DNA of 64,000 nucleotides from Thioalkalivibrio thiocyanodenitrificans ARhD 1 (GCF_000378965.1 NZ_KB900536.1:3287407-3351406), one strand, 5' to 3'. Counted from the first letter of the stretch, positions 8,997 to 17,704 are shown. Notes: generated by a model from the letters alone, not told the origin. A program made the numbers and translations.

Positions 8997-9636
8997 TTCC
9001 GCTTCCCGCCTCCTCGAACTCCATGCGAATCCCGGCGATGTCGATGGTGTCCCCGTCTTGCAGAAGCCGGGCCCGACTGCCGATGTGTTCATTGTTGACC
9101 CTGGGCGATGCACCGCTGGCGCCACCGTCCACATGGATGAGCATATAGCCCTGTCCACGTCGCTGGATGGCGGCCACCTGGATGCCCGGACGGCCGAGGG
9201 TGGTGAGCGCCTTGACCAGGTCCAGGGCGCGACCCTTGTTGGGGCCGGTGAGTATGTGCAGTCTCGCGGGTGAGGGTGAGCCGCCACTGCCGGTTCCCAC
9301 GGGCGCTGGTGCATGGTCGACGCTCCGGGTTGCAGGCCGTACGCGGCCGTCCTTGTGCGTATAGACGAGACGGAAATGATGGATGCCGATCTCGTCACCC
9401 TCCCTGAGGGCGCGTTTCCGGATGGGCCGGTCATTTACCAACGTGCCATTGGTACTGCCCAGATCTTCCACGAGGCTGTCGTTGAGCAGCGTGATGATAC
9501 GGGCGTGATGGCCGCTGACGGCGTGGTCGTTCAGGTATACATCGTTGTCCGGGTTGCGGCCGATGGTAATCGCCTCGCGCGTCAGTGGGATGTCGTACAG
9601 GAACTGGCCGTTGAGGTAGACAATGATATGGGCCAT
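8983..9636 (-). CDS. Protein with two FHA domains
   Basis: A 217-residue soluble protein with two forkhead-associated phosphothreonine-binding modules. The first (about residues 20-90) shows TIGRNPDNDVYLND, HARI and the loop LGSTNGTLVND. The second (about 125-210) is more divergent (TLGRPGIQVAAI, DGDTIDIAGIRMEF). It overlaps the upstream phosphatase gene by 4 nt (ATGA), so the two are very likely made together and act on the same phosphosignalling pathway. No Ser/Thr kinase gene is present in the window. The last residues (RREA) and the stop codon come from the CGCCTCA array, so the natural C-terminus may have been reshaped by the repeat. The biological target is unknown. Confidence 0.85.
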   Translation of the reverse strand: MAHIIVYLNGQFLYDIPLTREAITIGRNPDNDVYLNDHAVSGHHARIITLLNDSLVEDLGSTNGTLVNDRPIRKRALREGDEIGIHHFRLVYTHKDGRVRPATRSVDHAPAPVGTGSGGSPSPARLHILTGPNKGRALDLVKALTTLGRPGIQVAAIQRRGQGYMLIHVDGGASGASPRVNNEHIGSRARLLQDGDTIDIAGIRMEFEEAGSGRREA

Positions 9637-10481
9637 CAGTGGGTTCCGTTCGCCTGCCGCGCAACGATCTTCAGGATCCGGTCATACCACGGAGCATCCT
9701 GGGTCTGGGGATCCATCACCCGTACCACGATGACCGAGACATTGTCCTTGCCGCCGGCGTTCAGGGCCGCGCCAATGAGTGACGTGGCGGTCAACTCCAG
9801 ATCATGTCCGTGTTCACAGAGGGCAAGACGAATGGCTTCGTCATCGATCATGTCGTTGAGGCCGTCTGAACACAGCAGGTAGAGATCGCCGGGCAGGGCA
9901 AGGCCTTCGCGCACGTCCACGGCCACGCTGGGCTCGATGCCCAGCGCGCGGGTGACCAGGTTCTTGTTGAGCGCGCCGCGAGCCTCTTCCCGATTGTAAA
10001 AGCCGTGGTCCACCAGGTCCTGAATCAGGGTGTGATCCACGGTGAGCTGTTCCAGCCGTGCTTCCCGGAGGCGATACATGCGCGAGTCGCCCACGTTGGC
10101 GATGGTGAGCTGGCTGTCGCGAAAGGCGGCCATGACCAGGGTGGTTCCCATGCCCCGGTGACGAGGGTCCTTCCGGGCCGCTTCGTAGATGGCGGTGTTG
10201 GCGTGCACGATGGCATTGCGCACCGCGCGTGTCTGTGCCGAGTAGCCCAGGCGCTGGTCCAGTTCCCCGGGCTTGATGTCCGGCAGGGTCTGGCGCAACT
10301 CATTCAGCACGCTGTCCACGGCGATCTGGCTGGCGATCTCGCCGCTGCTGTAGCCGCCCATGCCGTCGGCCACGATCACCACGCCCAGATCGGGGTCGTC
10401 ACCGATGGTGTCCTCGTTATGGGTTCGCACCCGTCCCGGGTTCGTGAGCCCTGAAACCTGGATCGATGCGTGCAGGCCCAT
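9636..10481 (-). CDS. PP2C-family serine/threonine protein phosphatase
   Basis: A 281-residue metal-dependent phosphatase of the bacterial PP2C/Stp type. Diagnostic motifs are in order: RTHNEDT, VIVADGMGGYSSGE (metal-binding Asp and Gly), RGMGTTLVMA, ANVGDSRMYR, DHTLIQDLV, LLCSDGLNDM and GGKDNVSVIVV. It removes phosphate from Ser/Thr residues in the cytosol, probably in a circuit with the double-FHA protein encoded immediately downstream (ATGA overlap). ATG 10481 is taken as the start; an in-frame GTG at 10496 would add five residues, and neither has a strong ribosome-binding site. No partner kinase is seen nearby. Confidence 0.92.
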   Translation of the reverse strand: MGLHASIQVSGLTNPGRVRTHNEDTIGDDPDLGVVIVADGMGGYSSGEIASQIAVDSVLNELRQTLPDIKPGELDQRLGYSAQTRAVRNAIVHANTAIYEAARKDPRHRGMGTTLVMAAFRDSQLTIANVGDSRMYRLREARLEQLTVDHTLIQDLVDHGFYNREEARGALNKNLVTRALGIEPSVAVDVREGLALPGDLYLLCSDGLNDMIDDEAIRLALCEHGHDLELTATSLIGAALNAGGKDNVSVIVVRVMDPQTQDAPWYDRILKIVARQANGTH

Positions 10482-10551
10482 CAGTCCCGCGTCCACAGCG
10501 GCGCGGTGCCGCGTGAACGCCTGCCGAGGCCGGCCTCCCGTCGCGTCCCGG

Positions 10552-12252
10552 TCATGTTTCGCCCCCCTGGTTGGTCACGTCCACGTGCAGGGTCAGGGTC
10601 TGCCCCGGGCGGATGAGGTTGCCGTTGCCCAGGTTGTTCCAGCGCCGGATATCTGCCACGGAGACGCTGAAGCGCCGGCCGATACTGGACAGGGAATCCC
10701 CCCGGCGAACCGAGTAGTTCACCCGCTGGCGGCGGGCGGATACGTGCTGCAGGCCACGCGGCGCCTGCCCCGCGGCGGCCATGTGCATGCCCTGGCCCTG
10801 GGGCAGCCAGACGGTGAGCCGCTGACCCGGGCGGATCGGGTCCCCGGGCGCCATACCGTTCCAGCGCGCCAGTTCCGGCACCCCGACACCGTAGCGGCGT
10901 GACAGGGCCCAGAACGTGTCGCCCCGGTTGACGACGTGTGCGTGGCGCTCGCGGCCGGCGGGCCCGCTGGCCTGGGTGCTGCTGCGGCGCTGTTCGGCGC
11001 TCAGGCTGTAGCCGGAGGCGGGACGCGTGGCACTCGGCACCAGCAGGTGCTGGCCCGCACGGATGCGGGTGCCGCGGATATTGTTGGTCTGCTGCAGCAT
11101 CGCGACGGTGGTGCGGTACCGGGTGGCGATGTGGCTCAGGGTCTCGCCGGACTGAATCCTGTGACGGTGCCAGGCCACCCGGTCCTCCGGATCCAGGCCC
11201 GCAAGGCCTGCCACGAAGGCGTCGGCCCGGTCTGCGGGGAGCAGCAGATGATGGGGGCCTTCCGGATCCGTGGCCCAGCGGTTGAAGCCCGGGTTCAGCT
11301 GGTAGATGTCCTCGATGTCCAGTTCCGCCAGGCGGGCCGCCACGGCCAGATCCAGCTGCCCGTCCAGTTCAACCCGCTGCAACCAGGGTTCGTCGGGCAC
11401 CGGCCAGAGCTCCACGTGATAGGCCCAGGGGTTCTCCACCAGCGCCTGGAGGGCCAGCAGCTTGGGCACGTAGTGGCGGGTTTCCCTGGGCAGGTCCAGG
11501 TTCCAGAAGTCCGTGGGGCGCCCCAGGCGCTCGTTTCGCTGGATGGCCCGTGCCACGGTGCCCTGGCCGGCATTGTAGGCCGCCAGTGCCAGCAGCCAGT
11601 CGCCGTCGAAGCGTTCGTTGAGTTGTTGCAGGTAGTCCAGGGCGGCCTGGGTAGACGCGTGGATGTCGCGACGCCCGTCATACCACCAGTTCTGCTTGAG
11701 ACCGAAGTGACGCCCCGTCGAGGGGATGAACTGCCAGATGCCTGCGGCCCGGCCGGGAGAGTAGGCGAACGGCAGGTAGGCGCTCTCCACGATGGGCAGC
11801 AGCAACAGCTCCGTGGGCAGTTCCCGGGCCTCGATCTCCTCGAGGATGTAGTACAGCAGCGGTTCCGCCCGAGCCGTCACCCGATGCAGGAAGTCTTCCC
11901 GGCAGAGGTGCCACTGGATATGGGGCTGGATCCGGGGATCATGCCGGTAGTCCGGCATGGCGAATCCACTGCGCACCCGTGCCCAGATATCGTTGTTTGC
12001 CGGGTTTTCACCCACGGGGATGTGGCGGTCGACCCCGGGATCCGGGAAGGGCGCGGTCTCCTCCATGTCCAGCAGCCGCTTCGCGACCGGCCCACCATCC
12101 GGGGCTGTCGGCGCGTCCGCCGCCCGGGCGGGTTCCTGGGGGACGATGCCTGATTGTGCATCGTCTTTCTGGGGGAGGCTGCCGCAACCGCCCGCCAGGA
12201 AAGCGGTTGCGAGCAGCAAGACGGGCCAGGCCATGACAGCGGAGGGTTTCAT
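10552..12252 (-). CDS. mltD: Membrane-bound lytic murein transglycosylase D with three LysM domains
   Basis: A 566-residue lipoprotein that cleaves peptidoglycan glycan strands to 1,6-anhydro-muropeptides from the outer membrane. The N-terminus is a signal peptide ending in lipobox LAGGC. The SLT catalytic domain shows ELLLLPIVESAYLPFAYS with the catalytic Glu in ES, then AAGIWQFIPSTGRHFGL and LALAAYNAGQGTV. Three LysM peptidoglycan-binding domains follow (starting near RIQSGETLSHIA, VVNRGDTFWAL and YSVRRGDSLSSIG). The neighbours are a YafS-like methyltransferase, rnhA and dnaQ, as in E. coli, but gloB is not between them. No Shine-Dalgarno precedes the ATG; a -10-like TATGCT ends 8 nt before it, suggesting a leaderless message. 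Confidence 0.94.
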   Translation of the reverse strand: MKPSAVMAWPVLLLATAFLAGGCGSLPQKDDAQSGIVPQEPARAADAPTAPDGGPVAKRLLDMEETAPFPDPGVDRHIPVGENPANNDIWARVRSGFAMPDYRHDPRIQPHIQWHLCREDFLHRVTARAEPLLYYILEEIEARELPTELLLLPIVESAYLPFAYSPGRAAGIWQFIPSTGRHFGLKQNWWYDGRRDIHASTQAALDYLQQLNERFDGDWLLALAAYNAGQGTVARAIQRNERLGRPTDFWNLDLPRETRHYVPKLLALQALVENPWAYHVELWPVPDEPWLQRVELDGQLDLAVAARLAELDIEDIYQLNPGFNRWATDPEGPHHLLLPADRADAFVAGLAGLDPEDRVAWHRHRIQSGETLSHIATRYRTTVAMLQQTNNIRGTRIRAGQHLLVPSATRPASGYSLSAEQRRSSTQASGPAGRERHAHVVNRGDTFWALSRRYGVGVPELARWNGMAPGDPIRPGQRLTVWLPQGQGMHMAAAGQAPRGLQHVSARRQRVNYSVRRGDSLSSIGRRFSVSVADIRRWNNLGNGNLIRPGQTLTLHVDVTNQGGET

Positions 12253-12260
12253 GGGCGTAA

Positions 12261-12290
12261 AGCATAGCCACCGCACTGTATTGTTAACAA
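12261..12290 (-). promoter_or_regulatory. Putative promoter giving a leaderless mltD mRNA
   Basis: Read on the minus strand: TTGTTA, 18 nt, TATGCT, then 8 nt to the mltD ATG at 12252. Transcription would start at or next to the start codon. Confidence 0.4.
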
Positions 12291-12326
12291 GCCCGAATCC
12301 GTTGGCTGGTGCCGGGATTCAGACAG

Positions 12327-12357
12327 TTGGCCGATTGCTGCGTCCATCCGATATGCT
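12327..12357 (+). promoter_or_regulatory. Putative promoter giving a leaderless mRNA for the yafS-like gene
   Basis: TTGGCC (12327-12332) and TATGCT (12352-12357) are 19 nt apart, slightly long. The hexamer ends 8 nt before the ATG at 12366, and no Shine-Dalgarno is visible. Confidence 0.35.
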
Positions 12358-12365
12358 GTGCCCCC

Positions 12366-13112
12366 ATGGACCCCGCATTTGCCCCACAGGATCGCCTGGC
12401 ACTCCGAGACTGGTACGCCTCGCCTCCGGGCGAGGCCCTGGCCGATGACCTGTGCGGCTATCTCGGGTCGGTGGTGCCCCAGTTGTTCGGTTACCACGCC
12501 CTGCGTATCGGGGATCTGGGGCCCTGCCGGGACCCCCTGGCGGGCAGCCGGATCATCCACCGGGTGCAGCTGGATCTGGTGCCCCCGGCGCAACTGCTGG
12601 CCCAGCCGCGCGCGCTGCCCATCCAGGCGGATACGCTGGACCTGGTGGTGCTCACCCATGTGCTCGAGTTCTGTTCCGATCCCCACGGCGTGTTGCGGGA
12701 GGTGGATCGCACCCTGGTACCGGAAGGACATGTCATCATCATCGGTTTCAACCCGATCAGTTTCATGGGCCTGCGCCGCCTGGCGGCCTGGAAGCGCGGT
12801 TCGGCGCCCTGGCGCGGGCGTTACTACACGGCCCGGCGCGTCAGGGACTGGCTGCAGTTGCTGGGCTACGAGGTGCTGGATACCGTATCGGCGGGTTTTC
12901 GGCCCCCCCTGCGCCGGGCCGGCATGTTGCGCCGGTTGCGACCCATGGAGACATTGGGCGCCCGTTTCTGGCCAATCCTGGGAGGCGCCTTCGTGATCCT
13001 CGCCCGCAAGCGTGTCGCCACACTGACGCCCATGCGACCGCGCTGGTCGCCCCGGCGCCGTATCGCAGCGGGCCTTGCCGGCTCAGGCTTTCGGAGGCAG
13101 GGTCGTGGCTGA
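12366..13112 (+). CDS. SAM-dependent methyltransferase, YafS-like
   Basis: A 248-residue class I methyltransferase of the Methyltransf_11 type, cytosolic, substrate unknown. The core is seen in [19 protein letters not shown] followed by [23 protein letters not shown]; the glycine-rich SAM loop is degenerate ([12 protein letters not shown]). In E. coli the orthologous position next to rnhA and dnaQ is held by yafS, and the assignment rests mainly on that context plus the fold. The end overlaps rnhA by 8 nt, implying co-translation with it. The N-terminal start has no Shine-Dalgarno and sits 8 nt after a -10-like hexamer. The C-terminus is very basic (about residues 215-248). Confidence 0.82.
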   Translation: MDPAFAPQDRLALRDWYASPPGEALADDLCGYLGSVVPQLFGYHALRIGDLGPCRDPLAGSRIIHRVQLDLVPPAQLLAQPRALPIQADTLDLVVLTHVLEFCSDPHGVLREVDRTLVPEGHVIIIGFNPISFMGLRRLAAWKRGSAPWRGRYYTARRVRDWLQLLGYEVLDTVSAGFRPPLRRAGMLRRLRPMETLGARFWPILGGAFVILARKRVATLTPMRPRWSPRRRIAAGLAGSGFRRQGRG

Positions 13113-13578
13113 TGCAAGCCGTGTGGAGATCTTCACCGACGGTGCCTGCCGGGGAAACCCCGGTCCCGGGGGCTGGGGGGCGGTGCTGCGCTACAGGGGT
13201 AAGGAACGTACCCTCAAGGGCGCGGAGCCCGAGACCACCAATAACCGCATGGAACTCACCGCCGCCATCGTGGCCCTGGAAACGCTGTCGCGTCCCTGCG
13301 CGGTGGCGCTCACCACCGACTCCCAGTACGTCAAGCAGGGTGTCACCCAGTGGATCCACCAGTGGAAGCTCCGGGGCTGGCGCACCGCCGATCGCAAGCC
13401 CGTGAAGAACCAGGATCTCTGGCAGCGCCTGGATGCCGCCGCCGCACGTCACGACGTGCAATGGTTCTGGGTGCGCGGCCACACCGGCCATCCGGAAAAC
13501 GAACGGGCCGACCAGCTCGCCAACGAGGCCATCGACGAGATGCTGGCCGGGGCGCGAGACGACGGGCAGGCGCCCTGA
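13105..13578 (+). CDS. rnhA: Ribonuclease HI
   Basis: A 157-residue enzyme that cuts the RNA strand of RNA:DNA hybrids, removing R-loops and primers. The four acidic active-site positions are visible: Asp in [12 protein letters not shown], Glu in NRMELTAAI, Asp in LTTDSQYV and Asp in [10 protein letters not shown], with the catalytic-loop His in [12 protein letters not shown] placed the start at GTG 13105, which has a GGAGG ribosome-binding site 7-8 nt upstream, giving the normal length; the longer frame to ATG 13075 would add ten unconserved residues. It overlaps the end of the methyltransferase gene and is followed by dnaQ, the classic pairing. Confidence 0.97.
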   Translation: MADASRVEIFTDGACRGNPGPGGWGAVLRYRGKERTLKGAEPETTNNRMELTAAIVALETLSRPCAVALTTDSQYVKQGVTQWIHQWKLRGWRTADRKPVKNQDLWQRLDAAAARHDVQWFWVRGHTGHPENERADQLANEAIDEMLAGARDDGQAP

Positions 13579-13690
13579 GCGCAGAGGACACGAAGTGGAA
13601 TCCCGGCCATCACCTGTGCGTCCCTCGGGTATACCCATGCGCCCCATGCGGTTGGCTTCCCATGACCCCCCGCCCCGTCTACGCTTGCCA

Positions 13691-13730
13691 CTGACAACTG
13701 ACAACTGACAACTGACAACTGACAACTGAC
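13691..13730. repeat. CTGACAA tandem heptamer array upstream of dnaQ
   Basis: Five full CTGACAA units plus five further bases, ending 9 nt before the dnaQ ATG. No reverse-complement arm is present. The array occupies the place of the dnaQ ribosome-binding site. Just after rnhA (about 13579-13594) a short CGCAGAGGACACGAAG resembles one arm of the CACAGAGG family, perhaps a remnant. Confidence 0.9.
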
Positions 13731-13739
13731 CAGTATTCC

Positions 13740-14465
13740 ATGAACAATCCGAACGACATGCCAGAGACCGCCCGCCGCCAAGTGGTGCTCGATACGGAAA
13801 CCACCGGGCTCGAGCCGTCCCAGGGGCATCGCATCATCGAGATCGGCTGCGTGGAGATGGTGGGCCGTCGACTCACGCGCAGGCATTTCCACCAGTACCT
13901 TCAGCCCGACCGGGAGATCGACGAGGGTGCCCTGGCGGTGCATGGCATCAGCAATGAATTCCTGGCGGACAAGCCACGGTTCGGCGACGTGGTGGATCAG
14001 TTCCTGGACTTCATCCGTGGCGCCGAGCTCATCATTCACAACGCCCCCTTCGATGTGGGCTTCCTGGACCATGAGCTTGCGCTGCTCGGTGACGGCCGGG
14101 GGCAGACCACCGATTACGCCGGCGTGCTGGATTCCCTGGAACTGGCCAGGCGCATGCATCCGGGCCAGCGCAACAGTCTGGACGCATTGTGCAAGCGCTA
14201 CCAGGTCGATAATTCCGGACGCGAGCTCCATGGGGCGCTGCTCGATGCGCGCATCCTGGCGGACGTCTATCTCGCCATGACCGGCGGTCAGGAGAGCCTC
14301 TCGCTGGGCAGCGACGCCGCAGGCGCCAATGGCGAGCCCGCTGCCGAGTCCCTGCGCCGCCTTCCCGAGGGCCGCCCCAGGCTGCGCGTGATCCGCCCGT
14401 CGGAGGCCGAGATGCAGGCCCACGAGGCCCTGCTGGAGAAACTGAACCCGCCATCCCCCTGGTAA
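13740..14465 (+). CDS. dnaQ: DNA polymerase III epsilon subunit, 3'-5' proofreading exonuclease
   Basis: A 241-residue DEDDh exonuclease that proofreads for the replicative polymerase. Exo I is VVLDTETTGLEP (Asp and Glu ligands), Exo II is LIIHNAPFDVGFLDHEL, and Exo III is ELHGALLDARILADVYL (His and Asp). The C-terminal segment (about 180-241), which tethers epsilon to the alpha subunit, includes LRVIRPSEAEMQAHEALL and is followed by a short tail. The ATG at 13740 is directly preceded by the CTGACAA array, and I see no Shine-Dalgarno. A second ATG (seventh codon) exists and could be the true start. The position next to rnhA agrees with the standard gammaproteobacterial order. Confidence 0.95.
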   Translation: MNNPNDMPETARRQVVLDTETTGLEPSQGHRIIEIGCVEMVGRRLTRRHFHQYLQPDREIDEGALAVHGISNEFLADKPRFGDVVDQFLDFIRGAELIIHNAPFDVGFLDHELALLGDGRGQTTDYAGVLDSLELARRMHPGQRNSLDALCKRYQVDNSGRELHGALLDARILADVYLAMTGGQESLSLGSDAAGANGEPAAESLRRLPEGRPRLRVIRPSEAEMQAHEALLEKLNPPSPW

Positions 14466-14511
14466 TCGCTTCAGGGTCCATCCCCACTGACCACTTGCAA
14501 AGGAGCCGTGA

Positions 14512-14763
14512 ATGTCTGATTGCGATCCGATCATCGCCGAAAAACAACCCATCGCCGTCAACCTGGAGGCCGGCAAGAAGTATTTCTGGTGTGCCTGCGG
14601 GCGGTCCGGCAAACAGCCCTTCTGTGACGGTTCCCACCAGGGCACCGGCTGCGAGCCGGTGCCTTTCGTGGCCGAGAAGTCCGGCGAGGTCTGGTTGTGC
14701 CGCTGCAAGCAGACAGGCAATGCCCCATTCTGCGACGGGACGCATAACCGGCTGGCGGATTGA
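14512..14763 (+). CDS. Small protein with two CDGSH iron-sulfur domains
   Basis: An 83-residue protein carrying two copies of the CDGSH [2Fe-2S] signature, each with three Cys and one His as ligands: CACGRSGKQPFCDGSH (about residues 27-42) and CRCKQTGNAPFCDGTH (about 62-77). Bacterial members of this family bind a redox-active, pH-sensitive cluster; the physiological role is not established. A clear AAAGGAG ribosome-binding site precedes the ATG. It lies 46 nt after dnaQ on the same strand and starts a run of small accessory enzymes. Confidence 0.93.
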   Translation: MSDCDPIIAEKQPIAVNLEAGKKYFWCACGRSGKQPFCDGSHQGTGCEPVPFVAEKSGEVWLCRCKQTGNAPFCDGTHNRLAD

Positions 14764-14893
14764 GAGGCGCCGTCGCGTGCGGGCCCCCGGTGGCCGGGTG
14801 AACCTCCGGCCGGGGACGCCCGCCATGCGGGAGGCCGCCCGCCGCCGGGTGCATCCATGTCCATGACTGAACCGGCCCGGGAACTCGGGAAAC

Positions 14894-15775
14894 ATGAAAG
14901 AGCAGATCTACATCGTCGATGTCTTCGCGGAGACGCCCTATGCCGGTAACCCGTTGGCCGTGGTGCTGGGGGCCGATGACCTGTCCGCGGAGATCATGCA
15001 GAAGCTGGCCGCAGAGACGAACTATTCCGAATCCACCTTCGTGATGTCGGCGCCGGAGGACGACGGCGGATACCGGGTGCGGGTGTTCACCCCGTCCCGG
15101 GAGATTGAATTTACCGGGCATCCGATTCTCGGAACGGCCTGGGTCATTCGCCGGGTCATGGACAAGGGCCTGGATACCGTGCGGCTCAACCTCGCCGTGG
15201 GGCAGGTGCCGGTGACCTTCGAGACCGGGCCCGACGGCAGCGAGGCGGCCTGGTTCCGGGCGCCCCAGGTGTCCCTGGGACCTGTATGTTCAGCGGAGCC
15301 GATGGCCGCGGCCCTCGGCATCTCGCCGGGCGACATCGACCACCGGTCACCGATCCGGCGGTGTGCCGCCGGCACATCGGCCGTGATCGTGCCGGTGCGC
15401 AGTCTCGATGTGCTGCGGCGATGCCGGCTCGACCTGGAGGCCTATGCCCCGCTGGCGGAGCAGGGGTTCCCGCCGCTTGTCTATCTCTTCTGTAATGAAA
15501 CCCATCACGCGGTGAACGACCTGTGCGCACGGTTCTTCTTCGATGCCCATGGTGTGCGGGAAGATCCCGCCACGGGCAATGGTGCGGCATTTCTGGGCGC
15601 CTACCTGTGGGCGCACCGGATCTTTTCGGAAACTGATCTTTCATTGCGCATCGAGCAGGGATACGAGATCCGCCGCCCGTCACTGGTGCGGCTGCGCGTC
15701 CGGGCCGGCGGCGATGCGCCGGAGGTGAACGTCGGCGGCTCCGTGATTCCCGTGGTCAGGGGCGAACTGCTCTGA
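14894..15775 (+). CDS. PhzF family isomerase-like protein
   Basis: A 293-residue protein of the PhzF/diaminopimelate-epimerase fold. Typical family elements are IVDVFAETPYAGNPLAVVL at the N-terminus, NYSESTFVM (the position of the catalytic acid), REIEFTGHPILGTAWV, and HGVREDPATGNGAAFLGAYL in the second half. PhzF itself isomerises a phenazine precursor, but most relatives have no known substrate and no phenazine genes are present here. It stands alone on the plus strand with a modest ribosome-binding site (GGGAA). Function beyond the family is not assignable. Confidence 0.9.
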   Translation: MKEQIYIVDVFAETPYAGNPLAVVLGADDLSAEIMQKLAAETNYSESTFVMSAPEDDGGYRVRVFTPSREIEFTGHPILGTAWVIRRVMDKGLDTVRLNLAVGQVPVTFETGPDGSEAAWFRAPQVSLGPVCSAEPMAAALGISPGDIDHRSPIRRCAAGTSAVIVPVRSLDVLRRCRLDLEAYAPLAEQGFPPLVYLFCNETHHAVNDLCARFFFDAHGVREDPATGNGAAFLGAYLWAHRIFSETDLSLRIEQGYEIRRPSLVRLRVRAGGDAPEVNVGGSVIPVVRGELL

Positions 15776-15842
15776 TCCGAAGGCAGGGGCCTGATGACGC
15801 AGGTAACACCCATAAACATTGAGTCTGTTGAGGAGATGACCC

Positions 15843-16664
15843 GTGGCTGCACGTGATCCGCACCGCTTTGTGAACGAACTCGATGATGCCGCGCTCGAGC
15901 GCATCGTCGCGCGCCTCGAGAACCGGGCAAAGGACCAGGTCTTCGCCCGCCTGTTCGACAAGTATGCGGAGCGCCTGGATCTGCCGCCTGTCGCTCAGGT
16001 CCTGGAGGTGGGTTGCGGCACGGGCGCCATGATGCGCTTTCTCGCCCGCCGGATGGATTTTTCGGGCACGGGACTTGGTGTCGATCAGAGTCCCGTGCTG
16101 ATCGAGGCCGCGAAGAAGTATGCACGGGACGAAGCAGTCGCCGATCGGGTGGACTTCCGGGTCGGTGATGCCCACAGCCTGGATCTTCCCGGCGATACAT
16201 TCGATGCGGTGATCGCACACACGCTGATCAGTCACGTGACGGACCCCGCCGAAGTGATCGGCGAGATGGCCCGGGTGGTGAAGCCGGGCGGCACCGTGGT
16301 CATCTTTGACGGCGATTATTCCTCGTTGACCTACGGCTGTCCCGATCATGATCTCGGTCAGCGGATGGATGCGGCACTGGCGACGGCGACCTTCAACAAT
16401 CCGCTGATCATGCGGGATCTTCCACGCCTGCTGCCGGAGTTGGGGCTGGTGATCCACGAGGCCTGGGGCGATGCCGTGGTGGAGATCGGCGGCGGCAGTT
16501 TCTTCAAATCGTTCGCGGAGACGTATGCGCCGGCCGTCATCAAGGCCGGTCTTGTGCCGGCAGAGGCGGTGGAGTCCTGGCTGAAGGCCCAGCTGCAGGC
16601 CATGGATGAGGGGAAGTTCTTCGGGGCGTGCAACTACTATACGTATATGGCTCGCCGTTCCTAG
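15843..16664 (+). CDS. Class I SAM-dependent methyltransferase
   Basis: A 273-residue cytosolic methyltransferase. SAM-binding motif I is VLEVGCGTGAMMRFLARRM, the acidic loop is LGVDQS, and post-motifs include DTFDAVIAHTLISHVTDP and MARVVKPGGTVVIFDGDYSS. The arrangement is like UbiE/MenG-type and other small-molecule methyltransferases, but no substrate can be inferred. The start is GTG at 15843 with a GAGGAG ribosome-binding site. It is preceded by phzF and followed by a VOC-family gene, all separated by 50-70 nt, so co-transcription is possible. Confidence 0.88.
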   Translation: MAARDPHRFVNELDDAALERIVARLENRAKDQVFARLFDKYAERLDLPPVAQVLEVGCGTGAMMRFLARRMDFSGTGLGVDQSPVLIEAAKKYARDEAVADRVDFRVGDAHSLDLPGDTFDAVIAHTLISHVTDPAEVIGEMARVVKPGGTVVIFDGDYSSLTYGCPDHDLGQRMDAALATATFNNPLIMRDLPRLLPELGLVIHEAWGDAVVEIGGGSFFKSFAETYAPAVIKAGLVPAEAVESWLKAQLQAMDEGKFFGACNYYTYMARRS

Positions 16665-16712
16665 CCGGTTTGCGGATCTCATGGAATGCCTGCCACGGGG
16701 GAGGATCGAATC

Positions 16713-17141
16713 ATGGAACAGCGAATGAGCGTGGTGACCCTCGGGGTCAACGACCTCGCCCGATCGAAGGCCTTCTACCAGCAGGCATTGGGCTGGACGA
16801 TCAGTGCAGATGAAGGTCAGATCGCCTTTTTTCAGCTCAACGGCGTGGTCCTCGCGCTCTACCCGCGTGATGCGCTCGCCGACGATGCGCAGGTGTCCGG
16901 CGAGGGCGCCGGGTTCGCGGGCGTCACACTGGCGTACTGCACCCGGTCCAGAGAGGAAACGGACGAGATCCTGAGGCAGGTGGAACGGGCGGGTGCCCGG
17001 ATCGTGAAGCCTGCCCAGGAGGCGTTCTGGGGTGGCTACTCCGGCTACTTTGCCGATCCGGACGGCCACCTCTGGGAGGTGGCTCACAATCCGTTCTGGA
17101 CGCTCGACGAAAAGGGCAATGTCCATCTGGAAGCGCCTTGA
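16713..17141 (+). CDS. VOC (glyoxalase/bleomycin-resistance fold) protein
   Basis: A 142-residue vicinal-oxygen-chelate protein with two beta-alpha-beta-beta-beta units. The N-terminal unit reads VVTLGVNDLARSKAFYQQALGW, and the C-terminal unit contains GGYSGYFADPDGHLWEVAHNP with the usual metal-ligand Glu. Such proteins are dioxygenases, glyoxalase-like enzymes or antibiotic-binding proteins; this one resembles uncharacterised glyoxalase-like members. ATG 16713 is chosen over 16686 because a GGGGGAGG ribosome-binding site sits about 9 nt upstream. The 291 nt after it (17142-17432) contains no gene I can recognise. Confidence 0.88.
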   Translation: MEQRMSVVTLGVNDLARSKAFYQQALGWTISADEGQIAFFQLNGVVLALYPRDALADDAQVSGEGAGFAGVTLAYCTRSREETDEILRQVERAGARIVKPAQEAFWGGYSGYFADPDGHLWEVAHNPFWTLDEKGNVHLEAP

Positions 17142-17432
17142 TCCGACCGCGGGCAGGCATGCGCCGGCCCGAAGGAGCCGGTAGTCATTGCTTGCGGTGA
17201 GCGGGCCGGCGGGCCGGTTGAAGCGCGGCGCGCGGGGTGTCCGGCAGCTGTGGGCGGGGGATGGGCCGTGCACCCCCGTGCAACGGGGTATGATGCGGTT
17301 CGCGACCACGGCAGGTACTGCGGCGTTCAGGGAGTGAGCGTCGACCGTCCGGCCCATGCCGGGAAGGCGGTGCCCACGGAGGGCGGGAGGGGAGTCGGGG
17401 AAAGTCCTCAATAACCAGAACGGAGAATCGAT

Positions 17433-17693
17433 ATGAGAGACATCCTGTTCTTTGATTCAATGCTGACGCCGAAGATCATCACCGTGGTGTACTGGCTCCT
17501 GTTGTTCTTTGCGGTGGTCGGCGGGATCGGATCCATGTTCGCCGGTTACGGTGGCATGAGCTTCGGCTCGTTCCTGACGGGCCTGGGGATGATTGTCCTC
17601 GGCGTGATCGGGGCGCGGATCTGGTGCGAACTGCTGATCGTGCTGTTCAAGATTCACGAAAACATCAGGAAGCTTGCGGACCGGGAGGCGTAG
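17433..17693 (+). CDS. DUF4282 small membrane protein
   Basis: An 86-residue protein with two hydrophobic segments (about residues 13-36 and 45-70) and a charged C-terminus. The pattern MLTPKIITVVYWLLLFF, a glycine-rich turn, and RIWCELLIVLFKIHENIRKL matches the DUF4282 family, small inner-membrane proteins of unknown function. A GGAG ribosome-binding site precedes the ATG. A 10-bp perfect inverted repeat follows the stop. No operon partner is evident. Confidence 0.8.
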   Translation: MRDILFFDSMLTPKIITVVYWLLLFFAVVGGIGSMFAGYGGMSFGSFLTGLGMIVLGVIGARIWCELLIVLFKIHENIRKLADREA

Positions 17694-17704
17694 CACGCGG
17701 GAAC

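Noticed and set aside
8808-9273. Three overlapping ORFs with HASRLTP peptide repeats
   Set aside because: They are produced by translating a stop-free heptamer array in three frames; no ribosome-binding site or conserved domain is seen and the FHA gene occupies the opposite strand.
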